From: Pomphorhynchus laevis
Lineage: Eukaryota > Acanthocephala > Palaeacanthocephala > Echinorhynchida > Pomphorhynchidae
DNA length: 64,000 nt
Direction: 5' to 3'
NCBI GenBank assembly: GCA_012934845.2
Contig: WNNJ02000583.1
Span: 62,001-126,000 of the forward strand
Shown here: positions 43,856-54,545 of the stretch, in pieces
How the letters are laid out: each line of letters starts with the position of its first letter
Numbering within the stretch: position 1 is the first letter of the stretch
Made by a program: the position numbers and the translations under genes
The notes under the pieces: generated by a model
What the model was told of the DNA's origin: nothing
Database searches by the model: none
Seen by the model: only the letters and a program-made list of their open reading frames with translations

Positions 43856-44114
43856 TTGTATATAGTCGTTTGATTCGTGATTTTATTCTCCTCGTTGTAT
43901 GTATATTAGATTAATATTTTCGTAAACACCAAAGCGGTCAGTTGTAATATAAGGTCAGAAGTATATAATTGTAATTTGTGTATGTTTATCAGAAACCAAA
44001 TATATCAAATACGCGAGCTATATCAATACGCGAGCGGAACTGACAGGAAAAATTGTATGTTATTTTATCTCAAACTTTTTTTAAGCTTTTTTTAAGCTTT
44101 GTTTAAGCTCATTT

Positions 44115-44395
44115 TTAACGACTTTCTTCGTTAAAAATGCACACGTCAAAAGACGTACGCTCTATCCTTCCACCGAACAATCAATGCACATAATATCAGG
44201 ACACGCATCTGATCTTCAAGTTATCGTGTCATTGCCGAAACTTATTGCGTCAGGAGCGCCAGATAGATTTGGCTTAGTGGTGACCCCAGAGAGCACGTCT
44301 GTCACTACCTTTGATACAAGATCGCGAATATCATGTGATGTATGGTTAATAAACTACCTCTCTTGTATGACATTGCATGAACAGCTAAATGTATA
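44115..44395 (-). mobile_element. Family A REL-type LINE, small fragment
   Basis: Matches 7080-7330 at roughly four bases in five by eye, including CCGAAACTTATTG and CAGATAGATTTGGCT, and covers the RHN to ARLDI part of the endonuclease region. Damaged. A/T-rich spacer 44396-44465 follows. Confidence 0.75.
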
Positions 44396-44464
44396 ATAAG
44401 CAGCCTTTTATATTAAATTTTTACATAATAAAATATTATTAATGATGTTAATTTATAAGATATA

Positions 44465-47400
44465 GACAGTCCAAAAAGTTAAACTTATCGCTCTTTTCCG
44501 TCTAGGTAAGCGTAATGCTTTAAATAATAAACCCCGACTACTCAAAGCTGTCTTCCATAACCAACTTCATGCTACCTTAATGTTGAGAAACTCGTTCCGT
44601 CTCAAAGGGTCTAATATTCGACTGCTGAAAGATCTTGATGTATCAGAACGAAAAAAATTATCGAAGGTTAAAAAAGAACTATCATCTCGTGTTGCTAAAG
44701 GAGAAACAAATCTCTATGTGAAAAATTTTCAGATTGTGAAGCGACGCACTTGGCTGAGTTGGAGCCCACTAGTCATGTCGCCTCGCGTGCATTCTGTAAT
44801 CGAAACGGGCTCGTCTACTCTGCCTATCAGAGTCTAAATGGTTTAGCGTCCGGGTTATTTGGATGTGTAAGGGGTGATAGGAATACTCCCAGAGGTATGT
44901 TGGGGCATTGTGAAATACTCCATGGTAATGTTCGCAGTCTTATATCGAAGATAGATGAACTGAGATATAGAGTTCAGTTAATTCGTCCTAAATTACTCGC
45001 TATCACAGAATCATGGCTATATAGTGATATTATTGATAATGAAGTCTCCATCCCTGGTTATCTGGTTTTCCGCAGTGATCGTAAAAGTGGAAGAGGTGGA
45101 GGTGTTATTCTTTATGTGAGCAACGATGTGAAAGTAACTATTCTTAGCACTTCTTCTTCTAATAAAGTCGAAAGTTTGTGGTGTCGGGTAAAATTCATGC
45201 ATACCGCTCCGCTTGTTCTGGGGGTAGTATATCGTTCACCCTTGGCCGTCACAGATAAACTGATTGGGGAAGTAGAACTTTATTCTAAAGGTACCTCCAA
45301 TGTTTTAATACTTGGTGACTTGAATATGCCTTCGGTTGATTGGAATTCGTATACGGCTTTTCCTACTTGTGACCATGCTTCCTATGACCTTCTGGAGTGT
45401 ATCATCTATTGTGGTTTAACTCAGCATGTTCAAAATTACACTCGTTTTGCTAGTGACAGTAGATCTCTATTAGATGTATGTTTATCTTCGAACAGTGAGA
45501 TTATTAACGCTATCCGTTATGATGCCCCGATCGGTATGTCTGATCATTGCGTATTGATCATTAGGTTAAGGTTTCAAGAAGATACTCGAGGTCCGCGTGA
45601 AAATCAAGTGGTTAATGCTTTCAAAACCAACACACGTGCAATTAAGTCAATACTTTCAACAGCTACCTGGCCAGATCCCGCTGTTGTTGGAGTACACGGC
45701 GCGTAAAATTACTTTCAGAGAACCTTAGAGTCGCTGCTTATTTTATTCTCTCCACTTAGAAGCAGGACACGTCGAAAAGATTCTCCCTGGTTCGATTCTG
45801 AGTTACGTTCAGCATTGAGGACTCGTAATTTGATCTTCAATCGCTACAAAGTTGGGGAGTGTAGTTATGATGTTTTTAAACAGGCAAGAAATTTATTCAA
45901 TTCATTGAAGAGAAAGAAGCGGTGTGCATTTGAGAATGCATTAGCTAACAAGTGTAAATACGATTTAAAGGTCCTTTTTCAGTACCTATCAAGCAGGGGA
46001 GCTGTTGATTCTTCGATTTGTCACTACTTCTATGACATTTCTGCGAATGACCTAGCTGAAGAGTTTGCGGCACACTATTGCACTTCAGTAGAGCCCGCAA
46101 ATGAACATCAAACTTTTTGTATGGAATCTAGTGTGCTGAACACTTACTCTGACACGTGTCTTGAGTTGGACCTTGACAATTTGATAACGCCAGCTAAAGT
46201 CTATTCCGAATTACGCCGTCTAAAAGCAAATAATTCAAGAGGTTGTGACTTACTACCTTCTGTTTATCTGCGCAGATTAGCAGGCTCAATTTGCGTTCCT
46301 CTCTGTGCAATTTTTCGCCAGTCAATCTTGGAAAGATCTCTTCCTAATGTGTGGAAGCAGTCAATTGTTCTTCCCTACTTCAAGAAGGGAGATCGCTCTT
46401 CCGTCGAGAATTATAGGCCGGTGAGCATTACCTGCATTTGCTGTAGAGTGTTGGAGAGGTTTGTGCATCGCTACATGGTTGAGTTTTTTCGTGTAGGAAA
46501 AATTTTAGTCCCTAATCAGCACGGATTTCGGGAGGGTTATTCAACTGTTTCAAATTTGCTTGATGCTCATCTTGATTGGACAGCGAATAAGACACATTAT
46601 ATCGATACAGACATTATATTCTTCGACTTTTCTAAAGCTTTTGATAGAGTAGATCATGGTCTACTTCTTCAGAAACTTGTCAATACTGGACTCCCAAACA
46701 TAATAGTTGATTGGATTAGAGAATTTCTTCGTGATCGTTGCTTTCGAGTACTTGTCGATTGGTCATTGTCTGTGTCTAGAGAATGTCATATTGGAGTACC
46801 TCAAGGTTCAGTTTTGGGTCCGCTTTTATTCAGCATTTATGTTAACGATTTGCCTGGGTGCATTCGCTCTCGATCATGTTTGTATGCAGATGACTTAAAA
46901 ATATGGCGGCCCATTCATTCATGTGAGGATGTTGATAATTTGCAAACTGACATAGATAATTTGGAGTTGTGGGCGGCGTTAAACAAGCTTGTGATAAATG
47001 TTTCGAAATGCAAACACATGCGTATTATTGGTAATGCTCGCAAGCAACTAACATCAGCTTGTTACACATATAAGGACTGTATTGTGGAAAGTGTCGATAG
47101 TTACAAAGATTTAGGAGTATGGGTTACCTCTAATTTATCAACCAAAAAGCACACTGATCAAGCTTGTGCCAACTCCAATAAAATGATAGGTATGATTCGA
47201 CGCGCGTTTGTTCGCGTTAATCCGACTGCTCTTCGGCCTCTGATTTTAGCACATGTATTGAGTAGACTTTTATATGCAGCTCCGGTTGTATACCCACGTA
47301 CTGTGCATGAACATAAGAAATCAGAGAGGGTACTTCGCAGGGCAACAAAGCTAGCATCAACGTTGGCGTCGCTGCCTTATGAAGACAGACTGAGATCATT

Positions 47401-47810
47401 AGGACTTGAGACCGTCACATGGACCCGTCGGTACATGGATATGTGCCTTGTTTGGCATTTATTCCAACGTCCTCATCACCCTCTTCGGAGTAGGGTTCAA
47501 CTACGTTGTTCAAATGTTCTTCGCGGTCATTCTTTAACTATTCGAAGAAACAGAGTACAGAAATTGGGCGCGATGCAATTTGATAGAAGAATTGTTGAGC
47601 TGTGGAACAACCTTGATGCAGACACCGTTGGATGCAGTTCACTTAGTGCTTTTAAAAGAAGACTACGAATGGATCAAGCAATGTTTCGTGTTGCATTTCC
47701 TTATTTTAAAAACTAATTAATTTATTTACGAACTTATTGTGAGCCAGCTATTTGAGCTAATGCTCGTATGTTGTTGAATGTATAATAATAACCAAATAAA
47801 ATCAGACAAA
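44465..47810 (+). mobile_element. CR1-like LINE, 5'-truncated in ORF1
   Basis: Contains the ORF1 end (44470-44837: LFRLGKRNALNNKPRLLKAVF, GETNLYVKNFQIVKRR), the whole ORF2 (44750-47716), and a 3' UTR with hairpin GAGC TAAT GCTC (47754-47765) before TATAATAATAACC. A second copy of the ORF1 segment lies at 54270-54545. Confidence 0.88.
44750..47716 (+). pseudogene. CR1-like LINE ORF2, one in-frame stop between endonuclease and RT
   Basis: About 989 codons in one frame, broken only by a TAA at 45704-45706. Endonuclease: GNVRSLISKIDELRY, ITESWLYSD, GRGGGVILYVSND, LILGDLNMPSVDW and [69 protein letters not shown] and LYADDLKIWRPI. C-terminus: LRGHSLTIRRNRVQKLG and WNNLDADTVG. The frame is open back into the ORF1 end without an ATG; the first codon of the open frame is TTG. 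Apart from the one stop it looks functional. Confidence 0.9.
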
Positions 47811-47814
47811 AGAA

Positions 47815-48010
47815 TTATTCAATATTTCAATGAAAACTGTCATCAACAGGAACAAGAAATTTTTACAGTTTTGTACATTTCAATAATATATACATGAATT
47901 TGTGCTGTGCCTAGCTACAAAATTGATAAAAGTAAGAAAAAATACAACAAAAGAAAGCGATCAAACAGTAAAAACATCATATAAAACAAAACATTAACGT
48001 TATCAATTTG
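47815..48010 (+). mobile_element. Fragment of the PLE-like element also seen at 52210-52440, inverted
   Basis: The reverse complement of this stretch matches 52215-52440 by eye, including TTTGATCGCTTTCTTTTGTT, TATCAATTTTGTAGC and ATTGAAATATTGAATAATTC. It carries the hammerhead-like word CCTGTTGATGACAG on the minus strand. No coding sense on its own. Confidence 0.65.
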
Positions 48011-48129
48011 ATTGAGCCATTTAATAATAATAAAATTTACATATTGAGGGTGATCCTCAAACGGATCCCGTAAAATTGTTTTTTGTTCAGACTTTGAAAT
48101 TTCTCTCGCTAAGTTGTTTCTTCATTATA

Positions 48130-48297
48130 TCAATTATTCGTAGTATTGATATCTGCGCGTAAAGTATATGAGTATCGTCTGACAAATAATTTTTCCCTTA
48201 TTGTCATCGAAACCGTCTTCGCGATTACAGTGGATATCATATTCCGAGATCTGCGAATAATTTGGGCATATTGGTCATTTTTATTCTCACTTTTTTT
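48130..48297 (-). CDS. Short unrecognised open stretch (55 aa), possible exon
   Basis: A minus-strand frame opens after a TAG at 48298 and reads NDQYAQIIRRSRNMISTVI, then further basic residues, ending RADINTTNN at a TGA (48130). It has no ATG start but could follow an AG acceptor at 48298-48299. Base composition is less A/T rich than the flanks. I do not recognise it; chance or a decayed element is possible. Confidence 0.2.
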   Translation of the reverse strand, partial: KKSENKNDQYAQIIRRSRNMISTVIAKTVSMTIREKLFVRRYSYTLRADINTTNN

Positions 48298-48324
48298 CTA
48301 GGCAATCCATTTCAATAATTTATA

Positions 48325-48465
48325 ATACAATACAAATTTATTTAATGTGGCAAATGCGTACAAGCTGTACGCTTACAAGTCCACAAACAAAAATGAGAAA
48401 GTCAAGCAGTTAAATTGTTCAGATGGGATCGGAGTGACAATTTATCAGTTGTCTTTCCAAAACCT
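48325..48465 (-). mobile_element. L2-like LINE, 3' end only
   Basis: Minus strand shows the family 3' UTR: GTGGACTTGTAAGCGTACAG, hairpin GCGTACA/TGTACGC (48356-48372), ATTTGCCACATTAAATAAAT. The stem differs from other copies by paired changes. About 90 further bases may be the ORF2 end. It is a dead-on-arrival truncated insertion. Confidence 0.75.
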
Positions 48466-48574
48466 CCAACCGTTAAGATAATTAAAGGCAAGAAATCTGC
48501 ATTCTCAACTATTCGTAGATTTTCTGCTGTTGTTTCGTTAATGTTGTATGTATATTAGATTGTATTTACTTTAG

Positions 48575-48599
48575 ATCTCAACTTTTTTTAAGTTGAGAT
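48575..48599. repeat. Hairpin made of leader sequence: ATCTCAACTT and its complement
   Basis: Perfect 10-bp arms around five T. The left part, read on the minus strand, is the leader AGATCTAAAGTAAATACAAT seen at 15555 and 21875. It lies 75 bases before the start of the next L2-like element and in opposite orientation to it. Confidence 0.7.
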
Positions 48600-48609
48600 T
48601 TTTAAGTCC

Positions 48610-51095
48610 TAGTGGTTAAATAATAAATACAAAAAGTTACAAACATCTAACAATGACAACCATCGACGACAATCATCGACGACAACATCGACGACAACCA
48701 TCGACGACAACCGTCGACGACAACCATCGTTTATGGGAGGACGTAAGAAAACAACTACGACCGACATTAACTATGGACAACTGCAAGTACAGTGCTCGAT
48801 ACACGACTGCAGCGTCTGGACAACAATCACCTGCGACAAGAATAAGGCTAAAGAAGACTTCGTATGTGGTTTTTGTGCCAACAAACTAATATGCAACCTT
48901 TCAAATAAGCACATATCAACATCCAACACGTCAACTCAAACTACCCCCGTCGTTTCTAATGTCCTTTCTCCACCCACCGACCCTGCCACCATATACACTT
49001 CCAATTCCATGTCATCTTCACTCACCGACACCCCACGTCCCGTCCTTCCCGTCTCGCTTCTCAATAACTTGCATCCATCAATCAAAATCACCTCCACCAA
49101 CCTCCACTATCCTTCCACTCATAACCTTTTCTTCAAATCGCTTGCCACCCTCTTTATTATCATTATCCTCTATATCTCCCGTCGTCAAACCAAATCCCTC
49201 CAAATCCTCAACTGCCAGCTCTTCTATCGTGATTTCACCTATTCACGTCAGTCGTTTTCCTTTACGGGAGCGCTTTGCTTAAACACTAAGACTCTCTGGC
49301 ATACTTTTAAATCAATCCTTGCTCGCTCCTCTTCGTCGTGCAACATCAATGCCAATGATTATTTGTCATTTCTCCAGACTAAAGTATACACGTTGCTCTC
49401 TCACACACCGGTCTCCATCCTATCCCACTCTGCCCAGTCTAGCCACATCCTTCCGGAATTCTTCCATCGTCTCCCTGTCTTACCTACAGAAGTATCATCT
49501 GTCCTCATGTCCTTGCCAACAAAACCTCACCTACCGATCCCCTGACTACTCCCATATTAAAATCTATATGCTTATCGATATCCCCATTTCTCACAACATT
49601 GTTTAACTCATCCATCCGCAGTCGTATCTTCCCTTCACACTGGAAATCCGCAATCGTTCGTCACCTCCTTAAGAAACAATCGCTCGACCCCTCCCTTCCT
49701 CCAAGATATCGCCCCATTTCACTACTCCCTACTCTTTCTAAGCTCTTAGAACGCATCATCTTAATACAGATCAACGCTTATATCTCCTCATCCAATCTGT
49801 ACCCTATTTTCTAATTCGCTTTCCACTCTAATCTTTCCACAGAAATCGCCTACATGAAAGTTACAACGACTTACTCATTTCTCGAGACAGGGCTCTATAT
49901 AGTGTTCTCATCTCCCTGGACCTCTCCTCCGCATTCGACATTGTCGACCACTCCGTCCTCCTTTCTCGCCTTCGTTATGATTACGGCTTTTCTTCCTCCT
50001 CCGTAGCTTGGTTCGCCTCATATCTATCCGACCGTTCCTTTCGCGTCTGTTCTAATTCATCATCCTCCCCTCCCATCCCTATTTTTTGCGGGGTTCCACA
50101 AGGTTCAGTCCTAGTATCCTGCTTTTCTCTCTTTTGCTTGCCGATCTCTCTCCATTTATCAAACCTTACTCCTTTAACGTCATGCAATACGAAGATGACA
50201 TTCTAATCTATGCTCATGCACCCGCACATCGCATACACGATATCGTCATTTCTGCTTCAAACTGTCTTTATTCTATCTACAAACGTATTTCCAATCTTAT
50301 CTCGTTCTAAACCCCGACATGTCTAAAATAATGTGGATCCTTCCCCGTAAACCAAACATATCTCCTCCCATTGTATATTTTGCCTCATCGATCATCCCCA
50401 TAGTCAACAATCTCACTTTCTTAGGCTTCCATTTCGATGATCACCTTTCCCTTAAACCCTTCGTCCGTGACAAGGTCCGCTCATCTAACTTAATTCTCCG
50501 TGACATCCGCCGTATCCGCCCCCTTATTGACTTCCGTTCTTGTATGTCTCTTCTTTCATCGCTTCTTTTCCCTAAAATCAATTACTGCCTTAACCTTTTC
50601 ACCAATTCTCCAAAATCCATCATCCTACCCCTACAACGAATAATTAACCCCGCCGTATGAGTGCTCTTTCGTCTCCGTCGCTTCAACCACACCTCCACAT
50701 ATTTTGCCCAACTATCCTGGCCCATCATCCACATCCGCATCAAATTATGCCTTATTCTCATAACTTTTCGTCTCATCGCTGTCAGCTCCCCATCGTTCAT
50801 CAACCTTCCTTTATTAGACCACACTAGCCCCACCCGGCTATCGCTGAATTTTCGTCATTTCCTCTTACTCCACGTTCCTAATTACTCCAACAACTACGGT
50901 CACCGATCCTTCCTCGTCGCCGCCTCGCTCGCCTGGAATCAACTCCCTCTCGTCGTCCGCCGCGCTTCCTCCTTTATCACATTCAAACCCCTCCTTCGTT
51001 CACACCTTCTCGACACCTGATTCAAGGTTTTGTATTGTTGTGGTCATGTAAGCGTGCGCTGGCACGCATTTGCCACGTTAAAATAAATCAAATTT
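48610..51095 (+). mobile_element. L2-like LINE with a different internal deletion
   Basis: 5' UTR with a CGACGACAAC tandem run (48655-48730), ORF1 start (48733), a deletion junction near 49280 that jumps from the middle of ORF1 to the ORF2 linker, then decayed RT ([22 protein letters not shown] about 50095, YEDD in place of YADD about 50190) and C-terminus (LRRFNHTSTYFAQLSWPI about 50670), 3' hairpin (51052-51067) and TTAAAATAAAT. The junction is at another place than in 40975-44100. Confidence 0.86.
48733..49545 (+). CDS. In-frame ORF1/ORF2-linker fusion in the deleted L2-like element (270 aa)
   Basis: The N-terminus is the ORF1 zinc domain (CSIHDC, VWTTITCD, FVCGFC; residues about 20-52) and Ser/Thr-rich linker (SLTDTPRPVLPVSLLNNLHP). 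From about residue 183 it becomes ORF2 linker (TLWHTFKSILARSSSSCNIN, then the EVSSVLMSLP block). A frameshift follows at the KPHLP end, so RT is not joined. The endonuclease is absent. Expression is unknown. Confidence 0.7.
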   Translation: MGGRKKTTTTDINYGQLQVQCSIHDCSVWTTITCDKNKAKEDFVCGFCANKLICNLSNKHISTSNTSTQTTPVVSNVLSPPTDPATIYTSNSMSSSLTDTPRPVLPVSLLNNLHPSIKITSTNLHYPSTHNLFFKSLATLFIIIILYISRRQTKSLQILNCQLFYRDFTYSRQSFSFTGALCLNTKTLWHTFKSILARSSSSCNINANDYLSFLQTKVYTLLSHTPVSILSHSAQSSHILPEFFHRLPVLPTEVSSVLMSLPTKPHLPIP

Positions 51096-51252
51096 TTAAA
51101 CATAATAATGCTAAATCAAAATTTTATAATTAAATAATAATAATTGTTATAAGATTTTAATAATTTATATAAAAATAAAAAATTGAAATTTAAAATAAAA
51201 GTCATTTTTATGAATTGACTAATAAATTACAGACGTTGTATGATAATTAGGA
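51096..51252. other. A/T-rich spacer, nothing recognised
   Basis: Simple A/T DNA between the L2-like 3' end and the candidate exon. The stretch 51358-51650 on the other side of that exon is likewise A/T rich and empty. Confidence 0.5.
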
Positions 51253-51357
51253 TTAGAGGTCATCAGGTAGAACTGATATGCTATCAGTTTTCGGACCCAT
51301 ATTCCTCGACCCAGCATAGCAGGGGGTGGCCAAAAACTTGCTAATGACGTATTTCTT
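51253..51357 (-). CDS. Candidate terminal exon of an unidentified host gene (34 aa)
   Basis: Inside very A/T-rich DNA lies a GC-richer block. On the minus strand, after a plausible acceptor (TTTTATCAG, AG at 51358-51359), 34 codons are open: KKYVISKFLATPCYAGSRN, then MGPKTDSISVLPDDL and TAA. Composition contrast and the clean frame suggest an exon. I do not recognise the protein and cannot exclude chance or an unknown element. Confidence 0.3.
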   Translation of the reverse strand, partial: KKYVISKFLATPCYAGSRNMGPKTDSISVLPDDL

Positions 51358-51649
51358 CTGATAAAATTTTATTATATAGTATTATATTATAATACAAAGT
51401 GTATTATTTATTATCCATTTATATAAATTTTACATAAATGATTTTAAATTTATTTTTAATATCAATGTGTTGATTTATATATTTTACTATTTTCTGCTTG
51501 ATGTTATTTTTATAGTAACCTAGTTTAAAATATGTATCTATTAAATTATTTAAATGATTTTGAAGAAAGCCAATATCATCACATATTGTTGCAATTCTTA
51601 AAATTTCATTATTTAATGTATTTATATTTTATATTATATGGTATGAATG

Positions 51650-52440
51650 AATGCTCATGCAAAAATATGTTTCTTGTAAATTTAAATATGTCATCTTTAC
51701 GATATAAATTAATAAGTAGTTTTAGTTAATGTTAATTTAATGTTCATATCTAGATATACACCTTCTTTATCATTAATATTGGTTTTGTTAAGAATAAGGC
51801 TTTCTGGATAAATGTGCTCACTAATTGAATAAAAATTATTAGAATTAAATACACATATATCATCAATATATCGAAACATATATTTCATATCTTTATATAA
51901 TTTAAATTTTTTTAAACAGTTATAAACAAATTCATATTCTATAAAGCTTAAAAACAAGTCAGCTATAATTAGGCTACTATTACCACCCATTGGAACACTT
52001 TTTACTTGTCTAAATATAGATGTCCCTACTTTTAAATAATTTTGATTTATTTAAATATTTAAAGATTCTATTAATTCAATTTTATCCATATATTTATATT
52101 TACTTGATGGTTTAATTTTTGCTAGATAGGCATTATAGTTATTATAACATATCTTTTTTCCGAATTTAAGATTAATTAATTTTTCATATATATTAATGAT
52201 TTGTTTTGCTTTATTGTGATGTTTTTACTTTTTGATCGCTTTCTTTTGTTGTGTATTTTTCTATTATCAATTTTGTAGCGAGCACAGCATATAAATACAT
52301 GTTTATATTATTTTAATGTACATAAATATAACAATTTTCTTATCCTTATGATAAGAAAATATCCTTATGATGGTAGTTGACATTGAAATATTGAATAATT
52401 CCTTTGGTCTTTGATTTTCATTGATTCTTAGCAATTAGCA
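51650..52440 (-). mobile_element. PLE-like reverse transcriptase remnant
   Basis: The minus strand reads KIELIESLNI, then FRQVKSVPMGGNSSLIIADL (about 52005), LSFIEYEFVY, a catalytic box FRYIDDICVFNSN (about 51865) and VYLDMNIKLT (about 51730). The MGG-x-S...ADL, Y-x-DD and YLD order fits the palm of Penelope-type RTs, though MGG and the IDD are unusual, so another RT class is possible. The frame stops early near 52050. The 5' flank to 52440 matches 47815-48010 and ends with a hammerhead-like word. Confidence 0.6.
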
Positions 52441-52502
52441 TTGCTCAATTCGAGGAAATGGATGACTGAAATATCTTCAATTATAAATAATAATTGAAGT
52501 TT

Positions 52503-53400
52503 CATTGGTCATTGTTTATAACACATATAGTTATGACAGGAACAAAGAAGCAGAAATTATCCTTTATTTGATAAAAATTCTATATTTCGATAGTTTCTGC
52601 TATCATCAGGATTACAATTAAATGTTTCACAATTTTTCTTTTTTCCCCGGGTTTGCAACATTTATACAAAAATAACAAGCATTGATGTGCCCCGAATTTC
52701 TACTTAAAAGAAAATACCGAGAAACATAATAGAGATTCAAAATACTGACGCCAACGAGGAAGTAAGACATTGAAGCTAACGATAAATACGCTACAATTCA
52801 TTTCGATGGTGGACGAATAACTAACATTTCTACAAGACATCTCGCACCCCTACCGCAGGATAATGCATACTTGCCGGATTCAAATGATCCTATGGAGACT
52901 GTTGAGTTACAAGACAATGATGTTTTTACACCCTCGTCTGCTTCAGAAGATCCGGATATAGCAATTAACAATTCAGATGTCCAGGTTATTGAAATCGAAA
53001 ACAAAACAGTGTCGAAGCTATCCCACCCGTGAAAGACACAACCCAAGTATCTTTAAGACTATGTAACGAGGGAAGATTGTGATAAATACTAACATTAATC
53101 TGTTTTTTAGATTGTTCAATAAAGCCTCATTGGTCATTGTTTATAACAAGAAATATAAAGGATTACCATCTATAAAATTTTACACGAACAAAGAAGCAGA
53201 AATATTCCTTTATTTGATAAAAAAATTCTATATTTCGATAGCTCTTGCTATGATCAGGATTACAATAAAATGTTTTACATTTTTTTGAATAAAATGTTCA
53301 TTTTATTGAACATTTTAGTGAAACATTTTATTGTAATCCTGATGATAGCAGGAGATATCAAAATATAGAATTTTTATCAACTAAAGGATAATTTCTGCTT
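52503..53400. repeat. Direct and inverted end repeats around a fossil core
   Basis: CATTGGTCATTGTTTATAAC starts at 52503 and again at 53128, each followed by GAAGCAGAAAT, CCTTTATTTGATAAAAA and TATATTTCGATAG. From about 53328 to 53400 the same stretch returns inverted, making a foldback with 53190-53276. All three copies include CCTGAT(G/C)ATAGC on one strand, a hammerhead-like start. The pattern suits Penelope-type end repeats, but the core between them is LTR-element sequence. Confidence 0.75.
52650..53090 (+). mobile_element. Ty3/gypsy-like fossil: pol C-terminal tail
   Basis: Plus-strand stretch reading IHFDGGRITNISTRHLAPLP, an acidic linker, and a basic end of the kind that closes gypsy pol proteins (KTQPKYL). 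It resembles the tail at 40005-40200 and the tail at 36824-37228 on the other strand. Broken and isolated between the end repeats described separately. The remainder to 53120 is featureless. Confidence 0.5.
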
Positions 53401-53589
53401 TTTTGTTCCTGTAATAACTATATATTTGAAATGTAAGAAGATTATGGGTTTAGTATTTATTATCAATATTAATTGCATAAACATAAGTTTCCTCAAATGA
53501 GCCTTAATTTGAATTCTAAGTCTTAGACTAGGCAATGCAATCATACATAAAATTATAATTTCTTAAAATAATACAGTTCCTAATTTTTC

Positions 53590-54055
53590 TATTTGAGTAA
53601 TCGCAGATACTGTTCTTTTTACATTAAAAATGTTTTCTTATGTTGGATGCGTATGATTGTCCGTTTTTGATAGCGATAATTAGTGCAGCTTTCCTCAGTA
53701 GGGCATCCGATTCTCTCCCAATTAATGTAGTCGTTGACACAAAAACTAATACAAATATTTCATCTACGAGTGTCACGCGCTCTTCATATTTAGACATATT
53801 GCGATGTGAATGGTAGTCGAATGTGGAGTTAGCAGTTTGATGAGCATATGATCGAGCTAAATGGTTAAATGCGCATATCTTTACGAAAGACCGCTCGATC
53901 CTACCTGAAAAGTTCATACTCTCAATGTTCATCATCACCGATTTATCCCTCGTTGCGCTACTCGATGCAAACACTAGATCTTCCTTCCCTAGACCTAATT
54001 CAATTTCCTGGACCATGCGCTGATTTGCCTCACTTAAGATCAGGCCGATAGTGTA
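53590..54055 (-). mobile_element. Family A REL-type LINE, C-terminal fragment
   Basis: The minus frame 54016-53624 reads SSSATRDKSVMMNIESMNFS, RIERSFVKICAFNHLARSY, FDYHSHRNMSKYEERV and VFVSTTTLIGRESDALL. These match the endonuclease-to-C-terminus part of the best copy (RTERSLMDVCIFNHLAPSY). The expected RLD reads VMMN and the later D of MDVC is K, so the active site is lost. 53420-53590 is A/T rich and empty. Confidence 0.75.
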
Positions 54056-54129
54056 ATTATTGTGTAATTCCTTATTCTAACAGAAAGTATACTATTTACT
54101 GTTCATCCGTAAAATATAAGGTGCCATTT

Positions 54130-54545
54130 CTTATAATAGAGGATGTTCAGTTATTCTGGCTAATGTGCCTGAGTCTATCTTCGAGAATGCGCAAGCACTA
54201 TTGAATGACGACATTCAGAGTTTGAGGTCTATTCTGGCTCATTTACTTGGATCATGTGACATTAAGACAGTCCAAAATGTTTAACTTGTCGTTCCTTTCC
54301 GCTTAGGTAAGCGTAATGCTTTAAATAATAACCCCGACTACTCAAAGCTGTCTTCCATAACCAATATAATGTTCCTTAATGTTGCGAAACTCGTTCCGTA
54401 TCAAAAGGTCTAATATTCGACTGCTGAAAGATCGTGATGTATCATAACGCAAAAAGTTATCGAAGGCTAAAGAGGAACTATCATCTCGTGTTGCAAAAGG
54501 AGAAACAAATTTCTATGTAGAAAATTTTCAGGTTATTATTAATGT
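54130..54545 (+). mobile_element. CR1-like LINE, ORF1 C-terminal fragment
   Basis: The plus strand reads CSVILANVPESIFENAQ, DDIQSLRSILAHLLGS and FRLGKRNALNN. From 54270 onward it matches 44465-44760 closely by eye. Stops and shifts occur. It ends against a reverse-oriented CR1-like fragment at 54545. Confidence 0.8.

Larger units (their letters stand above)
40975..44100 (-). mobile_element. L2-like LINE with internal deletion of the endonuclease
   Basis: Read right to left: leader boxes (about 44085-43985) with a GAACTGACAGG/GCTCGC region, ORF1 (43855-42674), a deletion junction near 42600, RT and C-terminus (42720-41056), 3' hairpin (41008-41023) and TTAAAATAAAT end. The RT reading frame of 554 residues is whole. 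The element otherwise looks young. It lacks the ORF1 end, the whole APE domain and the linker. Confidence 0.88.

Noticed and set aside
52355-53400. Canonical hammerhead ribozymes
   Set aside because: The CTGATGA and GAAA boxes are present in several copies, but the stem is not placed as in the standard core, so I report only a hammerhead-like pattern.
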